NCBI GenBank assembly: GCA_945861535.1
Contig: CAMAUZ010000006.1
Location: 62,001-126,000, forward strand
Origin: Akkermansia muciniphila
Lineage (GTDB): Bacteria; Verrucomicrobiota; Verrucomicrobiia; Limisphaerales; BJHT01
Length of the DNA stretch: 64,000 nucleotides
Direction: 5' to 3'
Part shown: positions 42,424-50,801 of the stretch, one piece after another
Layout of the letters: each line of letters starts with the position of its first letter
Numbering within the stretch: the stretch's first letter is position 1
Notes under the pieces: generated by a model
What the model was told of the DNA's origin: nothing
What the model saw: the letters and a program-made list of their open reading frames with translations, nothing else
The model's database searches: none
Made by a program: the position numbers and the translations under genes

Positions 42424-43017
42424 ATGGCTGCCCCACAGAATAACCCGCTCCACCGCTCTTCCCCGACGGATGGGCCAAACGACCGCCGGTTTTCCAGTGC
42501 CGGAATCCTCCGCGGCCTGTTCAGTCTCGTGCTGGCCTTCCATTTCGCTGCCATCTTTCTCCATGCCTTTCCCTGGTCGCCGTTCGTGGCGAAGCTCGCT
42601 CCATATTATCTGGGATACATCAATGTCTCCGGGCAGCAACAAGTGTGGGCCATGTACAAATCCCCGTTTCACTTTGACCCGCGGTTTGAAATTGAAGCGA
42701 CTGATACCGGCGGAAATTTGATCAAACCCTTTGGTAGTTCAGCCGACTGGCAGCCCCGGAAACTCTATTTTGTTGAATCGCTCCTTATGTCGAATGAGGA
42801 ATTTGCCGTGGCCTTCATCAAATACATTGGCGGTCAGTATGTGCTGGCTGATTCCCTGAAGGGACGGAACGCGGCGGGAGAAGCGCTCCAGCCTGCGCTG
42901 GGGTTGAAGGAAATCCGGATGCGGATGCTGAAGTCATCGGCCCCGCCGCATGGCGAAAGTCGGATGCGGCTCAATCTGGATTATGTCCTGGAGAAGGAGT
43001 TCAAAGTGTCCTTATGA
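42424..43017 (+). CDS. Small membrane-anchored protein, partner of HTTM protein
   Basis: 197 aa. One N-terminal membrane helix (ILRGLFSLVLAFHFAAIFLH, about 28-47), then an extracytoplasmic part with GQQQVWAMYKSPFHFDPRFE and NEEFAVAFIKYIGGQYVLAD. It ends with an ATGA overlap into the HTTM gene, so the two are made together. Family not recognised. The spacing and the W-x-M-Y/F-P-type motif after the helix resemble other short proteins encoded next to HTTM genes, which is a weak hint only. Confidence 0.7.
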   Translation: MAAPQNNPLHRSSPTDGPNDRRFSSAGILRGLFSLVLAFHFAAIFLHAFPWSPFVAKLAPYYLGYINVSGQQQVWAMYKSPFHFDPRFEIEATDTGGNLIKPFGSSADWQPRKLYFVESLLMSNEEFAVAFIKYIGGQYVLADSLKGRNAAGEALQPALGLKEIRMRMLKSSAPPHGESRMRLNLDYVLEKEFKVSL

Positions 43018-43949
43018 AGGAGCTGATGGTTCTGTGGGACCGTTTCTTCTTTGCCCGGGTGGATGGCCGGCCGCTGGCGATTTTTAGGATCGCGTTTGGG
43101 GCCTATCTCTTGGTCTTCTACTGGCAGCTCAAGTGGATACTGGAGCTGTTTTTCCTAAAGACCGGCTTTGTCGTCCATCTCACCTCCAAACCGGTAGCGA
43201 GTTTTCCCAATAACCTGTTCGTGAATTTGCCGAACGGTTCCCCAACTTGGTTTTATTTCCTCTACGGCGCCACCTTTGCGATCATCGCGTTCTTTATTCT
43301 GGGGCTGGGAACCCGGATCGCCGCCGTGCTGCTGTGGGTTGTGACGTGTGGGTGGTTGGGACCTCTCGCAGTCGGCTCCAACAGTGCAGACAATGTGGTC
43401 CGAACCTTGTCGTTCCTGTTCATGGTCGCGGCGATCGCCGGTCATGTGAACACTTGGTATTCGCTGGACGCGCGGCGGGCGCGACGGACTGCGGGTGTGA
43501 GCGACCCGCAGATTCCCGTCTGGAGCACGCGATTGTTTCAGGTGCAACTGGCCTTGATCTATTTCTTCTCGGGCTTCCACAAGCTTGCTTCCAACGACTG
43601 GTACAACGGCAGCGCCTTGCACTATGTCTTCTTTCAGACCACCTGGTCCCGCGTGGATCTGTCCTGGGCGACGAATTTTCCGTTTGTCACGGGCCTGATG
43701 ACTTATGCCACATTGTTCTACGAATTGGTGCTGTTCCCGGCGCTGGTCTGGAACCGGCATACGCGGGTGCCGATCCTTGCCTTCGGAATTCTGCTGCATC
43801 TGAGCATCGCCGTGACCATGAAGGTTTTTGTGTTCGGCGAGATCATGGTCTTGTTTTACCTGTGTTTCCTCACGCCTGAGCATTACGCCCAGCTCGTCGG
43901 TTTCTGGCGGCGGTGCTTGTTGAAGGTGGGGAAACGCGGTGAGGGATGA
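43014..43949 (+). CDS. HTTM domain membrane protein (vitamin K-dependent gamma-carboxylase-like)
   Basis: 311 aa with about seven membrane segments: IFRIAFGAYLLVFYWQLKWI, FYFLYGATFAIIAFFILGLG, AAVLLWVVTCGWLGPLAVGS, TLSFLFMVAAIAGHVNTWYS, VQLALIYFFSGFHKLASNDW and ILAFGILLHLSIAVTMKVFV. The start (RPLAIFRIAFGAYLL) and the YFFSGFHKL segment followed by W-Y-N-G-S-A fit the HTTM family, which includes the gamma-carboxylase core. Whether it carboxylates anything in bacteria is not known. It overlaps its small partner by ATGA. Confidence 0.85.
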   Translation: MKELMVLWDRFFFARVDGRPLAIFRIAFGAYLLVFYWQLKWILELFFLKTGFVVHLTSKPVASFPNNLFVNLPNGSPTWFYFLYGATFAIIAFFILGLGTRIAAVLLWVVTCGWLGPLAVGSNSADNVVRTLSFLFMVAAIAGHVNTWYSLDARRARRTAGVSDPQIPVWSTRLFQVQLALIYFFSGFHKLASNDWYNGSALHYVFFQTTWSRVDLSWATNFPFVTGLMTYATLFYELVLFPALVWNRHTRVPILAFGILLHLSIAVTMKVFVFGEIMVLFYLCFLTPEHYAQLVGFWRRCLLKVGKRGEG

Positions 43950-43974
43950 GGGGAGAACCTGAAGCTGATATTTC

Positions 43975-43998
43975 AACCACGGACGGACACGGATAAGC
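43975..43998 (+). repeat. Dispersed AACCACGG/ACACGGAT repeat, copy 2
   Basis: AACCACGGACGGACACGG then ATAAGC; same kind of sequence as 21060-21099, just after an operon end. Confidence 0.6.
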
Positions 43999-44310
43999 GG
44001 GGCGGGATACCGAGGATTATGTTGTCCGACCCTCGAAACGGCAGTTAAGGCGAACCACGAAAGAGACGAAAAGGGAGCGAACCTGCGGTTGGCCGCTGTC
44101 GCATTACCTTTCGCGTCCGATGACGGATTTTGAACCCGCATGGCCGTCTGCGCTCGTGCTTTTCGAGTATTTCATGACTTCAACTGGTTTCCGCAGTGGC
44201 AGCGGAGTTGTTTGGTGGTTTAGCTGAGGGGGCTCAGTTTCCCCGGCTGTTTTGGGGGGCAGAGAGCCGGGGTGGGGCGCTCGGATTTCGCGGATTCGGG
44301 AGTCCGAAGA

Positions 44311-44333
44311 CCGGGAAATTTGACATTTCCCGG
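44311..44333. other. Perfect 9-bp hairpin upstream of rplM
   Basis: CCGGGAAAT, loop TTGAC, ATTTCCCGG. No T-run follows, so it is not a standard terminator. It is about 70 bp upstream of the putative rplM promoter and could be a repeat arm or a protein-binding site. Confidence 0.5.
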
Positions 44334-44405
44334 CGTCCGTAGGCATTCTCTAATGTACGGTGGCGGTGGGAAACGCTGCGGGCAAAATAGATTCGGAAAT
44401 GCCTG

Positions 44406-44433
44406 TTGACTTGATCGAACTCCTTGTTAGCCT
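44406..44433 (+). promoter_or_regulatory. Possible sigma-70-type promoter for rplM-rpsI
   Basis: TTGACT (44406-44411), 16-bp spacer, TAGCCT (44428-44433), 24 bp before the rplM ATG. The -35 box is good, the -10 box is weak. Proposed from consensus match and position only. Confidence 0.35.
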
Positions 44434-44457
44434 CCGGCCTCTTTTATATTGGTAGAA

Positions 44458-44892
44458 ATGAAAACGTATTTGCCGAAAAACTCACTGGAAGCCCGTAAAT
44501 GGCATGTCATCAACGCGGAAGGTGCCGTGTTGGGGCGGATGGCGGTGCAGATCGCCGACACGCTGCGCGGGAAAAACAAACCGATTTACACGCCGCATCT
44601 CGATGCCGGCGACTTCGTGGTGGTCATCAACGCTGAAAAAGTGGTGCTGACCGGCAAGAAGGAAGACGCTAAGACGTTCATGAGCTACTCCGGGTGGAAA
44701 GGCGGCGAGAAATACACCTCGGTCGCCCAGGTTCGCGCCAAGCATCCCGAGCGGTTGATCACCCACGCGGTCAAGGGGATGCTGCCCAAGAACCGGCTGG
44801 GCGATCAGTTGCTCACCAAACTCAAAGTTTACAAAGGCGCGGCGCACCCGCATCAAGCCCAGCAGCCGGACGTTGTCGCCCCTTCCAACTAA
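44458..44892 (+). CDS. rplM: 50S ribosomal protein L13
   Basis: 144 aa. ATG 44458 is chosen over an in-frame TTG at 44449. Family motifs: RKWHVINAEGAVLGRMAVQI, LRGKNKPIYTPHLDAGDFVV and the central VINAEKVVLTGKK, then ITHAVKGMLPKNRLGDQLLT and LKVYKGAAHPHQAQQP. All match L13 throughout, at the normal length (about 142-150). L13 is an early-assembly protein of the large subunit. As in most bacteria it is followed by rpsI, here 15 bp away. Confidence 0.97.
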   Translation: MKTYLPKNSLEARKWHVINAEGAVLGRMAVQIADTLRGKNKPIYTPHLDAGDFVVVINAEKVVLTGKKEDAKTFMSYSGWKGGEKYTSVAQVRAKHPERLITHAVKGMLPKNRLGDQLLTKLKVYKGAAHPHQAQQPDVVAPSN

Positions 44893-44907
44893 TCACGCTC
44901 TTATTTT

Positions 44908-45309
44908 ATGGTCGCACCCAAGATTCAAGAATTCCTCGCCACCGGTCGCCGCAAGACCGCCGTCGCCAGTGTCCGGCTTTCCGCCGGCACGGGCAAAGTC
45001 CTCATCAACGGTCGCACACTGGAAGTTTATTTCGGCATCGAGATGCTCCGCGCCTCGGTTGTGTTTCCGTTCAAAATCACCGACCGCGTCGGCAAGTATG
45101 ATGTCCGCGCCAACGTCAAGGGCGGTGGACCGACCGGCCAGGCCGGCGCGATGAGTCTGGGCATTTCCCGCGCGCTGTTGGAAGTGGATGTTACTTTGCG
45201 CCCGATCCTCAAGGCTCAGGGGCTGTTGACGCGTGATTCCCGGATGCGCGAGCGCAAGAAGTACGGTCAGCCCGGTGCCCGCAAGCGCTTCCAGTTCAGC
45301 AAGCGTTGA
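44908..45309 (+). CDS. rpsI: 30S ribosomal protein S9
   Basis: 133 aa. Motifs: FLATGRRKTAVASVRLSAGT near the start, VKGGGPTGQAGAMSLGISRA in the middle, and the terminal RERKKYGQPGARKRFQFSKR, whose basic end reaches the tRNA in the ribosomal P site. The final S-K-R is present. It pairs with rplM and is followed by an intrinsic terminator at 45330-45359. Confidence 0.97.
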   Translation: MVAPKIQEFLATGRRKTAVASVRLSAGTGKVLINGRTLEVYFGIEMLRASVVFPFKITDRVGKYDVRANVKGGGPTGQAGAMSLGISRALLEVDVTLRPILKAQGLLTRDSRMRERKKYGQPGARKRFQFSKR

Positions 45310-45329
45310 TTGCCGCTGTTTCCTTTCAG

Positions 45330-45359
45330 CCCCGCTGGCTCGTGCTGGCGGGGTTTTTT
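45330..45359 (+). terminator. Intrinsic terminator of rplM-rpsI
   Basis: CCCCGC (45330-45335), loop, GCGGGG (45348-45353), then six T's (45354-45359), 20 bp after the rpsI stop. Confidence 0.8.
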
Positions 45360-45453
45360 GTTGGGTGGAGACAAAGTCCGCCCAGTCCTGGTGACCCCGG
45401 CGGTTTACAATTCGCGGAGGGCGGGGAAATCTGCCGTCGCGTTGTTTCCTAGA

Positions 45454-46521
45454 ATGATGATGAAAACTCCCGTACAAGTTGCGGTCGTTGGGGCTTCCGG
45501 CTACTCCGGCGAAGAGCTGGTAGGTCGGTTGTTGAACCATCCCGGCGTCGAGTTGACGGCGGTCACTTCGCGCCAGAATGCCGGCCAGACGGTCGCGCAG
45601 ATTTTTCCCCGGTTTGCCAGTCATCCTCGCGCGAAGCTGCTGCGGTTTACGGAGCCGAATCCCGAACTGCTGGCCAAACAGGCGCACATTGTTTTTCTCG
45701 CCCTGCCACACGGCGTGGCGGCGGAGTTTGCCGTGCCGTTGTTGAAGCTGGGATGTGTGGTCATCGACCTGAGCGCGGATTTCCGGCTGCGCAGCGCCGC
45801 CGTGTATCAGGAGTTTTACGGGCACGAACATCCCGCCCCGGAACTGCTCGCACAGGCGGTTTATGGGTTGCCCGAGTTTTATCGCGAATCCATCCGCGGC
45901 GCGACGTTGGTGGCTTCGCCGGGTTGCTATCCGACCAGCATTTTGCTACCGGTGATTCCGCTTTTGCGCGCGCGGTTGGTGCATCCGCAGGGGATCATTG
46001 CTGACTCCCTCAGCGGGGTGAGTGGTGCGGGCCGCAAGGCGGATGTGGACTATCTCTTCGCCGAGTGCAACGAGAGCGTGCGTCCCTACGGCGTGCCCAA
46101 GCACCGGCATCTTTCCGAGATCGAGCAGGAGCTTTCGCTCGCGGCCGGGGCGGCGGTGGTCATTCAGTTCACGCCGCACCTGATTCCGGTCAATCGCGGC
46201 ATTCTCACGACGCTGTATCTCACGCCCGTGGCGGGCTGCTCCTCGGCCGCAGCGGTCGCTGCCCTCGGTGAACGGATTGCCGCGTGCTATCAGCAGGCTT
46301 ATGCCCACGAGCCGTTTGTGCGGTTGTTGGACGGCAAGGCCATGCCTGACACGAAAAATGTCGTGGGCACGAATGTCCTCGAACTCGCCTGGCGATTGGA
46401 TGCTCGCACCGGCCGGCTCATTGTCATGAGCGCCGAAGATAATCTGGTGAAAGGCGCCAGCGGCCAGGCGGTGCAGAGCATGAATATTCAGTGTGGCTTT
46501 CCGGAGACTTTGGGGTTGTGA
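45454..46521 (+). CDS. argC: N-acetyl-gamma-glutamyl-phosphate reductase
   Basis: 355 aa. Three consecutive ATGs (45454, 45457, 45460) can start it; the protein proper begins KTPVQVAVVGASGYSGEELV (NADP-binding G-A-S-G-Y-x-G). Other motifs: IVFLALPHGVAAEF, VIDLSADFRL, YGLPEFYR, the active-site cysteine in VASPGCYPTS, SGVSGAGRKA, RHLSEIEQEL and HLIPVNRGI. All are typical of ArgC. It catalyses the third step of arginine synthesis. It comes after the rpsI terminator and so probably has its own promoter in 45360-45453. Confidence 0.96.
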   Translation: MMMKTPVQVAVVGASGYSGEELVGRLLNHPGVELTAVTSRQNAGQTVAQIFPRFASHPRAKLLRFTEPNPELLAKQAHIVFLALPHGVAAEFAVPLLKLGCVVIDLSADFRLRSAAVYQEFYGHEHPAPELLAQAVYGLPEFYRESIRGATLVASPGCYPTSILLPVIPLLRARLVHPQGIIADSLSGVSGAGRKADVDYLFAECNESVRPYGVPKHRHLSEIEQELSLAAGAAVVIQFTPHLIPVNRGILTTLYLTPVAGCSSAAAVAALGERIAACYQQAYAHEPFVRLLDGKAMPDTKNVVGTNVLELAWRLDARTGRLIVMSAEDNLVKGASGQAVQSMNIQCGFPETLGL

Positions 46522-46553
46522 AGGCTTTCTTCCCGCCTTGGGCGGGGATGAGG

Positions 46554-46690
46554 AAAAAGCTCAAAGACTGAAGCTCAAAGCTCAAGGGAAGGACCAAGGA
46601 TCAAGTCAGTCCAAGCTCCAATATTGACAGAGCAACCTTGGAGCTTGGCATTTCCCTTGAGCTTTAAGCTTTGAGCTTTGAGCTTTCCCC
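46554..46690. repeat. AAGCTCAAAG inverted repeat (family E), copy 1
   Basis: Left arm AAAAGCTCAAAGACTGAAGC followed by TCAAAGCTCAAGGGAAGG. Right arm is its near reverse complement, TTTCCCTTGAGCTTTAAGC then TTTGAGCTTTGAGCTTT. The right arm runs into the end of the histidine kinase gene and supplies its last residues and stop (S-S-K-L-K-A-stop). A GC hairpin without T-run (CCCGCC-TTG-GGCGGG, 46532-46546) sits just before it after argC. Confidence 0.85.
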
Positions 46691-49543
46691 CGCCCCGTCC
46701 AGAATCTCCCGCAGTTTTGCCCGCAGTTGCTCCGGCTTGAACGGTTTTTGCAGGAATCCCCCCAGCCCTGGCGCGGTGAAGCGTGCCGAAACTTCCTGTT
46801 CGTTGAATCCGCTCATCAGTAGCACCCGCACGTCCGGCTGGATTCGGCGCAGCTCGCGGAAGGCCTCCTCGCCATCCAGGTTCGGCATCGTCAGGTCCAG
46901 CAGCACCAGCGCGATCGCGTTTGGCTTTTGCGCAAAAATATCCACGGCTTCCCGGCCATCCGCGGCCTCAATGGTCTGAAAGCCGAAGGATTCCACCAAG
47001 CCCGCGCACACCATCCGCACGGGTTCCTCGTCATCAACCACCAGAATTGTTCCCGTGCCCCGCCAGTTGTTCGCCGCAGGCGTCGCTGAACGGAACTCCT
47101 CCGCCGCTCCCTCGGTCCGCGGCAACAGCAGCCGGAACGTCGTCCCCTGTTCCGGCGTGCTCGTAACTTTTAAGGCGCCGTGATGCCCGCGCACGATCCC
47201 GAGTACCGCCGCCAGGCCCAGACCGCGTCCCGTGAACTTCGTCGTGAAAAACGGATCGAAGATTCGCTTCACTGTTTCCGCATCCATTCCGCAACCGTCG
47301 TCCGCGACTTCGAGATAAACGTAGTCGCCGGCGGGCAGGTCCGGGGCCAGATGGGTGGTTTGGAGAAAGGGCGCATCCGCGTGCATCGCGCCTGTGCTCA
47401 CCGTGATCACGCCCGCCCGGTCGCCGATCGCATCGGATGCATTGATGACCAGATTCATCAGAATCTGCTGCATCTGTGTCGCGTCGGCTTGGACCGCCGG
47501 TAATTCCGCCGCCAGCTTTAGTTCCAGCACCGCTTTTTTGCTTACCGACAATTGCAGGAACGCCGCCGAATCCTGCACCAGCGCGCTGAGGTTGATGCGG
47601 CGGAGCACGAAGCGCCCCTTGCCGGAATAGGCCAGCATCTGTTTGCACAATTCGGCCGCCCGCAGCGAAGTGCTCTCGATCTGTTCGAGATAGCGGTTGG
47701 CGCCGCCGCCGGTCTTCATCGCCATGCGAACCAAGGTGGCGTTGCCCAGGATGCCCGTGAGCAGGTTGTTGAAATCATGCGCAATGCCTCCGGCCAGCAC
47801 GCCCAGACTCTCCAGCTTCTGCGTCTCCTGCAACTGGCGCTCGAACTGCAACTGTTCCTGCTCCGCCCGCTTGCGCTGGGTGATGTCCTGCAGCACGGCC
47901 ACATACACCGGCGGGATTTCCTCGCGCGAGAGCAGCAGCCGCACTTCGACGGGATACTCCGAGCCATCCTTGCGCCGGTGCGATGACTCGAACACCACCA
48001 GATTCTCCGTGCCCGCCAGCAACGGTGCGCGCAGTTGGGCGAACCGCTCCGCCGTCAGCGACGTTGTGATATCCAGGGGTGAGAGCTGTTGCAGTTCCTC
48101 CGGGGTGTAACCCAGATTCTTGCGCGCGCCTTCATTGACGTTCAGGAAGCGCAAGGTCGAGGCCTCGAAGACGTAGATTTCATTGCGCGAACTGTCGAGA
48201 ATCCGCCCCAGCCGCTCGTTCAATTTCTCCGCCGTGCGATAGGCCGTGATGTCCATCGCCACGCCCGCCATGCGGAGCGGTTTGCCCGCCGCGTCGCGGG
48301 TGACATCCCCAATGCTCCGCATCCACCGGGTCGAGCCATCTGGCCGCACCAGTCGATACTCCGCCTGATAGGGATGGTTGGTCGCCAGCGCGTGTTGAAT
48401 TCTTTGCTGCCGATAATCCCGGTCCTCCGGATGGATTTGGCGCAGCCAGGTGTTGTAAGTGCCGTCAAAGCTCCCGAGCCCCATCCCGAACAGTTCGGCC
48501 ATTCCGTCGGACCACGTGATTTTTCCGGTGGCAAACTCCCACGTCCACGTCCCCATGCGCGCGCCACTCAGCGCCATGCGAAGCTGCTGGTCGCTCTGTC
48601 GCAGCGCCGCCTCGGCCTCGACCCGCTCCGCCACGGTCGCGGCGATGATCAGGTTCGCGATCACGGCGATCGCGATGAACGTCTGCAGGAGCCAGACATT
48701 GTCCGCAAACGAACCCGCCGAGAACGGCCCCTGTTCGCGCGCCGTCGCCAGTGTCGCGATGGTCGCCACCAGGAGGTTCGTGTAGGCCGCCCCCGCCGGC
48801 CCGAACCGCAGCGCCGCCCAGATCAAGAAAGGAAACGGAATGAAAGCCAGCGGCGCATCCGCATACGGAGTTTCCCAGCCCCGCACAAAAATTAGATAAC
48901 AACTGGTCGCCAGCCCGCCGAGCATCAGCGTCGCCTCGAGCAATCGCGCGGCCGTCCAGCGGGCAAACGCGTTTCGGCGCGTCGCCAGCAGCACTGGCGC
49001 GCCGACCAGCACGCCAATCAGGTTCCCCAGCCACCATGTCTGGATCGCACCCGCGCAATTCTCCCAGTCAATCTGCCCGCCCACGGTGAGGCTCGCGATC
49101 CCGCCCAGCGCGCTCGCCGCCGACGGCAGGATGGCTGCCAATGCCAGAAAACGAAATACTTCAGCCAGCCGGTTCAGCGAGGTTTCGTAGCACCGGCCCC
49201 GGCCAAACCACTGAAACGCCAGCAAGGCCTCGAGCACGTTGCCGAAGCCCATGGCCAGCGCAGTCCACGGCGACATGGGCAGGAGGGCATTGACGAGAAA
49301 CGACCCGGCCAAAATGCCCGGTGCCAGCCGCGGGCCGAACATCAGAATCGCCCCCACCGACAGGCCCGAGGGCGGCCAGACCGGCGAGACGCTGGGACCA
49401 ATGGTCGCGAATAGCAGGCCGAACTTCGCCAGCACAAAATACAGCCCGCCCACCAGCACATTGGCCGCCAGCGGCGACATTAATGGGGGCTTCACGGCCG
49501 ATGGCAGGGCCGTGGGTTGCGAGGGTGAAGGTGTGGCGACCAC
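46664..49543 (-). CDS. Hybrid sensor histidine kinase (MASE1-PAS-PAS-HisKA-HATPase-receiver)
   Basis: 959 aa. MASE1 integral membrane sensor at about 25-310 (VLVGGLYFVLAKFGLLFATI, PVWPPSGLSVGAILMFG). PAS 1 at about 320-435 (MRSIGDVTRDAAGKPLRMAG) and PAS 2 at about 445-560 (RKDGSEYPVEVRLLLSREE). The HisKA phosphoacceptor is GGIAHDFNNLL (His near 590), the N-box NLVINASDAIGD, the G-box GRGLGLAAVLGIV, and the C-terminal receiver has VLLDLTMPN (Asp near 883) with LQKPFKPEQL. It can therefore phosphorylate itself and pass the phosphate internally. The signal is unknown. Its last residues come from a repeat. It lies downstream of a nucleotidyltransferase-like gene on the same strand. Confidence 0.92.
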   Translation of the reverse strand: MVATPSPSQPTALPSAVKPPLMSPLAANVLVGGLYFVLAKFGLLFATIGPSVSPVWPPSGLSVGAILMFGPRLAPGILAGSFLVNALLPMSPWTALAMGFGNVLEALLAFQWFGRGRCYETSLNRLAEVFRFLALAAILPSAASALGGIASLTVGGQIDWENCAGAIQTWWLGNLIGVLVGAPVLLATRRNAFARWTAARLLEATLMLGGLATSCYLIFVRGWETPYADAPLAFIPFPFLIWAALRFGPAGAAYTNLLVATIATLATAREQGPFSAGSFADNVWLLQTFIAIAVIANLIIAATVAERVEAEAALRQSDQQLRMALSGARMGTWTWEFATGKITWSDGMAELFGMGLGSFDGTYNTWLRQIHPEDRDYRQQRIQHALATNHPYQAEYRLVRPDGSTRWMRSIGDVTRDAAGKPLRMAGVAMDITAYRTAEKLNERLGRILDSSRNEIYVFEASTLRFLNVNEGARKNLGYTPEELQQLSPLDITTSLTAERFAQLRAPLLAGTENLVVFESSHRRKDGSEYPVEVRLLLSREEIPPVYVAVLQDITQRKRAEQEQLQFERQLQETQKLESLGVLAGGIAHDFNNLLTGILGNATLVRMAMKTGGGANRYLEQIESTSLRAAELCKQMLAYSGKGRFVLRRINLSALVQDSAAFLQLSVSKKAVLELKLAAELPAVQADATQMQQILMNLVINASDAIGDRAGVITVSTGAMHADAPFLQTTHLAPDLPAGDYVYLEVADDGCGMDAETVKRIFDPFFTTKFTGRGLGLAAVLGIVRGHHGALKVTSTPEQGTTFRLLLPRTEGAAEEFRSATPAANNWRGTGTILVVDDEEPVRMVCAGLVESFGFQTIEAADGREAVDIFAQKPNAIALVLLDLTMPNLDGEEAFRELRRIQPDVRVLLMSGFNEQEVSARFTAPGLGGFLQKPFKPEQLRAKLREILDGAGESSKLKA

Positions 49544-49769
49544 GAATTGTCCGGAGGGTATAGCTCAAGACCGGGGCCGGGGGCAATTTCTTACTGGTAC
49601 CGGACATGGCCCGGTGGGGATAAAACGATGGTCGAGAAATGGGGGCAGAAAAATCGGAAGTGCCGGGAAGGGGATCTGGGTATCTGCTCGGCGTTTACTT
49701 TTTTCTGCCAGCCGTCCCGCTGTCCCGATAATCGGGCGGCGGGTGGCAGGGATTGGTTCGTTCAACGGC

Positions 49770-50441
49770 CTAAAGTTTTTTCCGACCAATCTCCGCCAGG
49801 CGGTCTTTCAACGTTGGATCGAAGTCCTGATACTCGCGTTCGGCCCGGAGGATGGCGGGTCGGGTGATCTCCGCGCGGACGTCAATGTCCCGGTGCCACA
49901 GCTCGCGCCAGAGAATGCGCGTGTTCATCAGCAGGTCGCCGCGGGCGGTCTCTTCGTCGAACTTCGGCCGGTAGAGATCCACCGCCTTTTGCAGATGCCG
50001 GATGAACTCGGCCTCGGTCGGATGGCCGGTCCTACCGATCACCAGTTTGAAGGCGTTCAGATCCTTTTCCTCGAGCCGCTGGAGCTTGCTCACCAACACG
50101 TCCCACGGATGCACGAGGCGAAAAATGTACCCGTGCAAGCTGACTTCGGTCGCCCGCAGCGGCCAGTCCACGGTGCTCTTGAAGGCGAGGTGATCGCAGA
50201 CTTGGAAGCAAAACTCCGCCTTGTCTTTGGACAGGTTGTTGGCATCCACGACCTCGCTGACCAACGCGAAGAAATCCTCCGGCGGGAATACGTCCACATC
50301 CTGACTCAGAAAATTCGAGTCGGGCAGAAGCTGGAGTGCAGCCGAGCCGAAGACCTTTATTCGCAGTCCGGGAGTCGGCGGCAGCAGGCTGGCCAGCAGT
50401 TTAAGGAGGTATCCGACTGTTTGTGTTTGGGTCGGTTTCAT
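49770..50441 (-). CDS. Nucleotidyltransferase-like protein (DUF6036-type)
   Basis: 223 aa from ATG 50441; a TTG 51 bp upstream is less likely. Features: FGSAALQLLPDSNFLSQDVD (G-S, then the D-V-D acidic pair of nucleotidyltransferases, about 32-51), VCDHLAFKSTVDWPLRATEV, VHPWDVLVSKLQRLEEKDLN (the second conserved block with K and D) and a helical tail. This matches the nucleotidyltransferase fold used by DUF6036/AbiEii-like proteins. No toxin-like partner gene is directly beside it. The substrate is unknown. Confidence 0.72.
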   Translation of the reverse strand: MKPTQTQTVGYLLKLLASLLPPTPGLRIKVFGSAALQLLPDSNFLSQDVDVFPPEDFFALVSEVVDANNLSKDKAEFCFQVCDHLAFKSTVDWPLRATEVSLHGYIFRLVHPWDVLVSKLQRLEEKDLNAFKLVIGRTGHPTEAEFIRHLQKAVDLYRPKFDEETARGDLLMNTRILWRELWHRDIDVRAEITRPAILRAEREYQDFDPTLKDRLAEIGRKKL

Positions 50442-50801
50442 TTCTCTACCGTTTCTCCGTCGCCACAGGCGGGGAGGTAAACCGATCGCCAAACTTCAGC
50501 GCGAACTGCAGCGTCGGCGCGCTAGGCGCCGATCGCGCGGCGTGAGCCGCCCTGCCCGCTCGCGCAACAGGATGCGCGCGGCGATGCGGGACTTGCGCCA
50601 GCAGCGGTCGAGTTTTGTGGGGCCAGGGGGCGGCATCAGTCGTCGATACCTGAAGCCCGCCGCCGGGTCAAACGCGGCGGACGGGGCCTGCCTATTTCGG
50701 GCGTTGTTGCGCGACGCGTTCCGCCCCGCGCCACCATGGCGAAAGTTGAATGCCATCCGAATGCCTCCAGTCCGAAACGCTTTGAAAATCGCCCCACTAC
50801 C
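50442..50801. other. Gene-free stretch between divergent genes
   Basis: 360 bp between the nucleotidyltransferase-like gene and the TPR protein gene. It holds a hairpin TCGGCGC-GCTAG-GCGCCGA (50514-50532). An alternative longer start of the TPR gene (50736) would use the last 66 bp. No promoter was clear. Confidence 0.5.

Larger units (their letters stand above)
43950..44457. other. Gene-free stretch upstream of rplM with several repeats and hairpins
   Basis: 508 bp. It holds AACCACGGACGGACACGG (43975-43992), AACCACGAAAGAGACGAAAAGG-type sequence (44053-44074), an inverted pair CCCCGGCT / AGCCGGGG (44241-44248 / 44265-44272), a perfect hairpin CCGGGAAAT-TTGAC-ATTTCCCGG (44311-44333) and a possible promoter before rplM (44406-44433). 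No gene is seen. Confidence 0.65.

Noticed and set aside
44311-44333. Hairpin upstream of rplM considered as an L13 autoregulatory leader
   Set aside because: It lies upstream of the likely promoter and so would not be in the mRNA.
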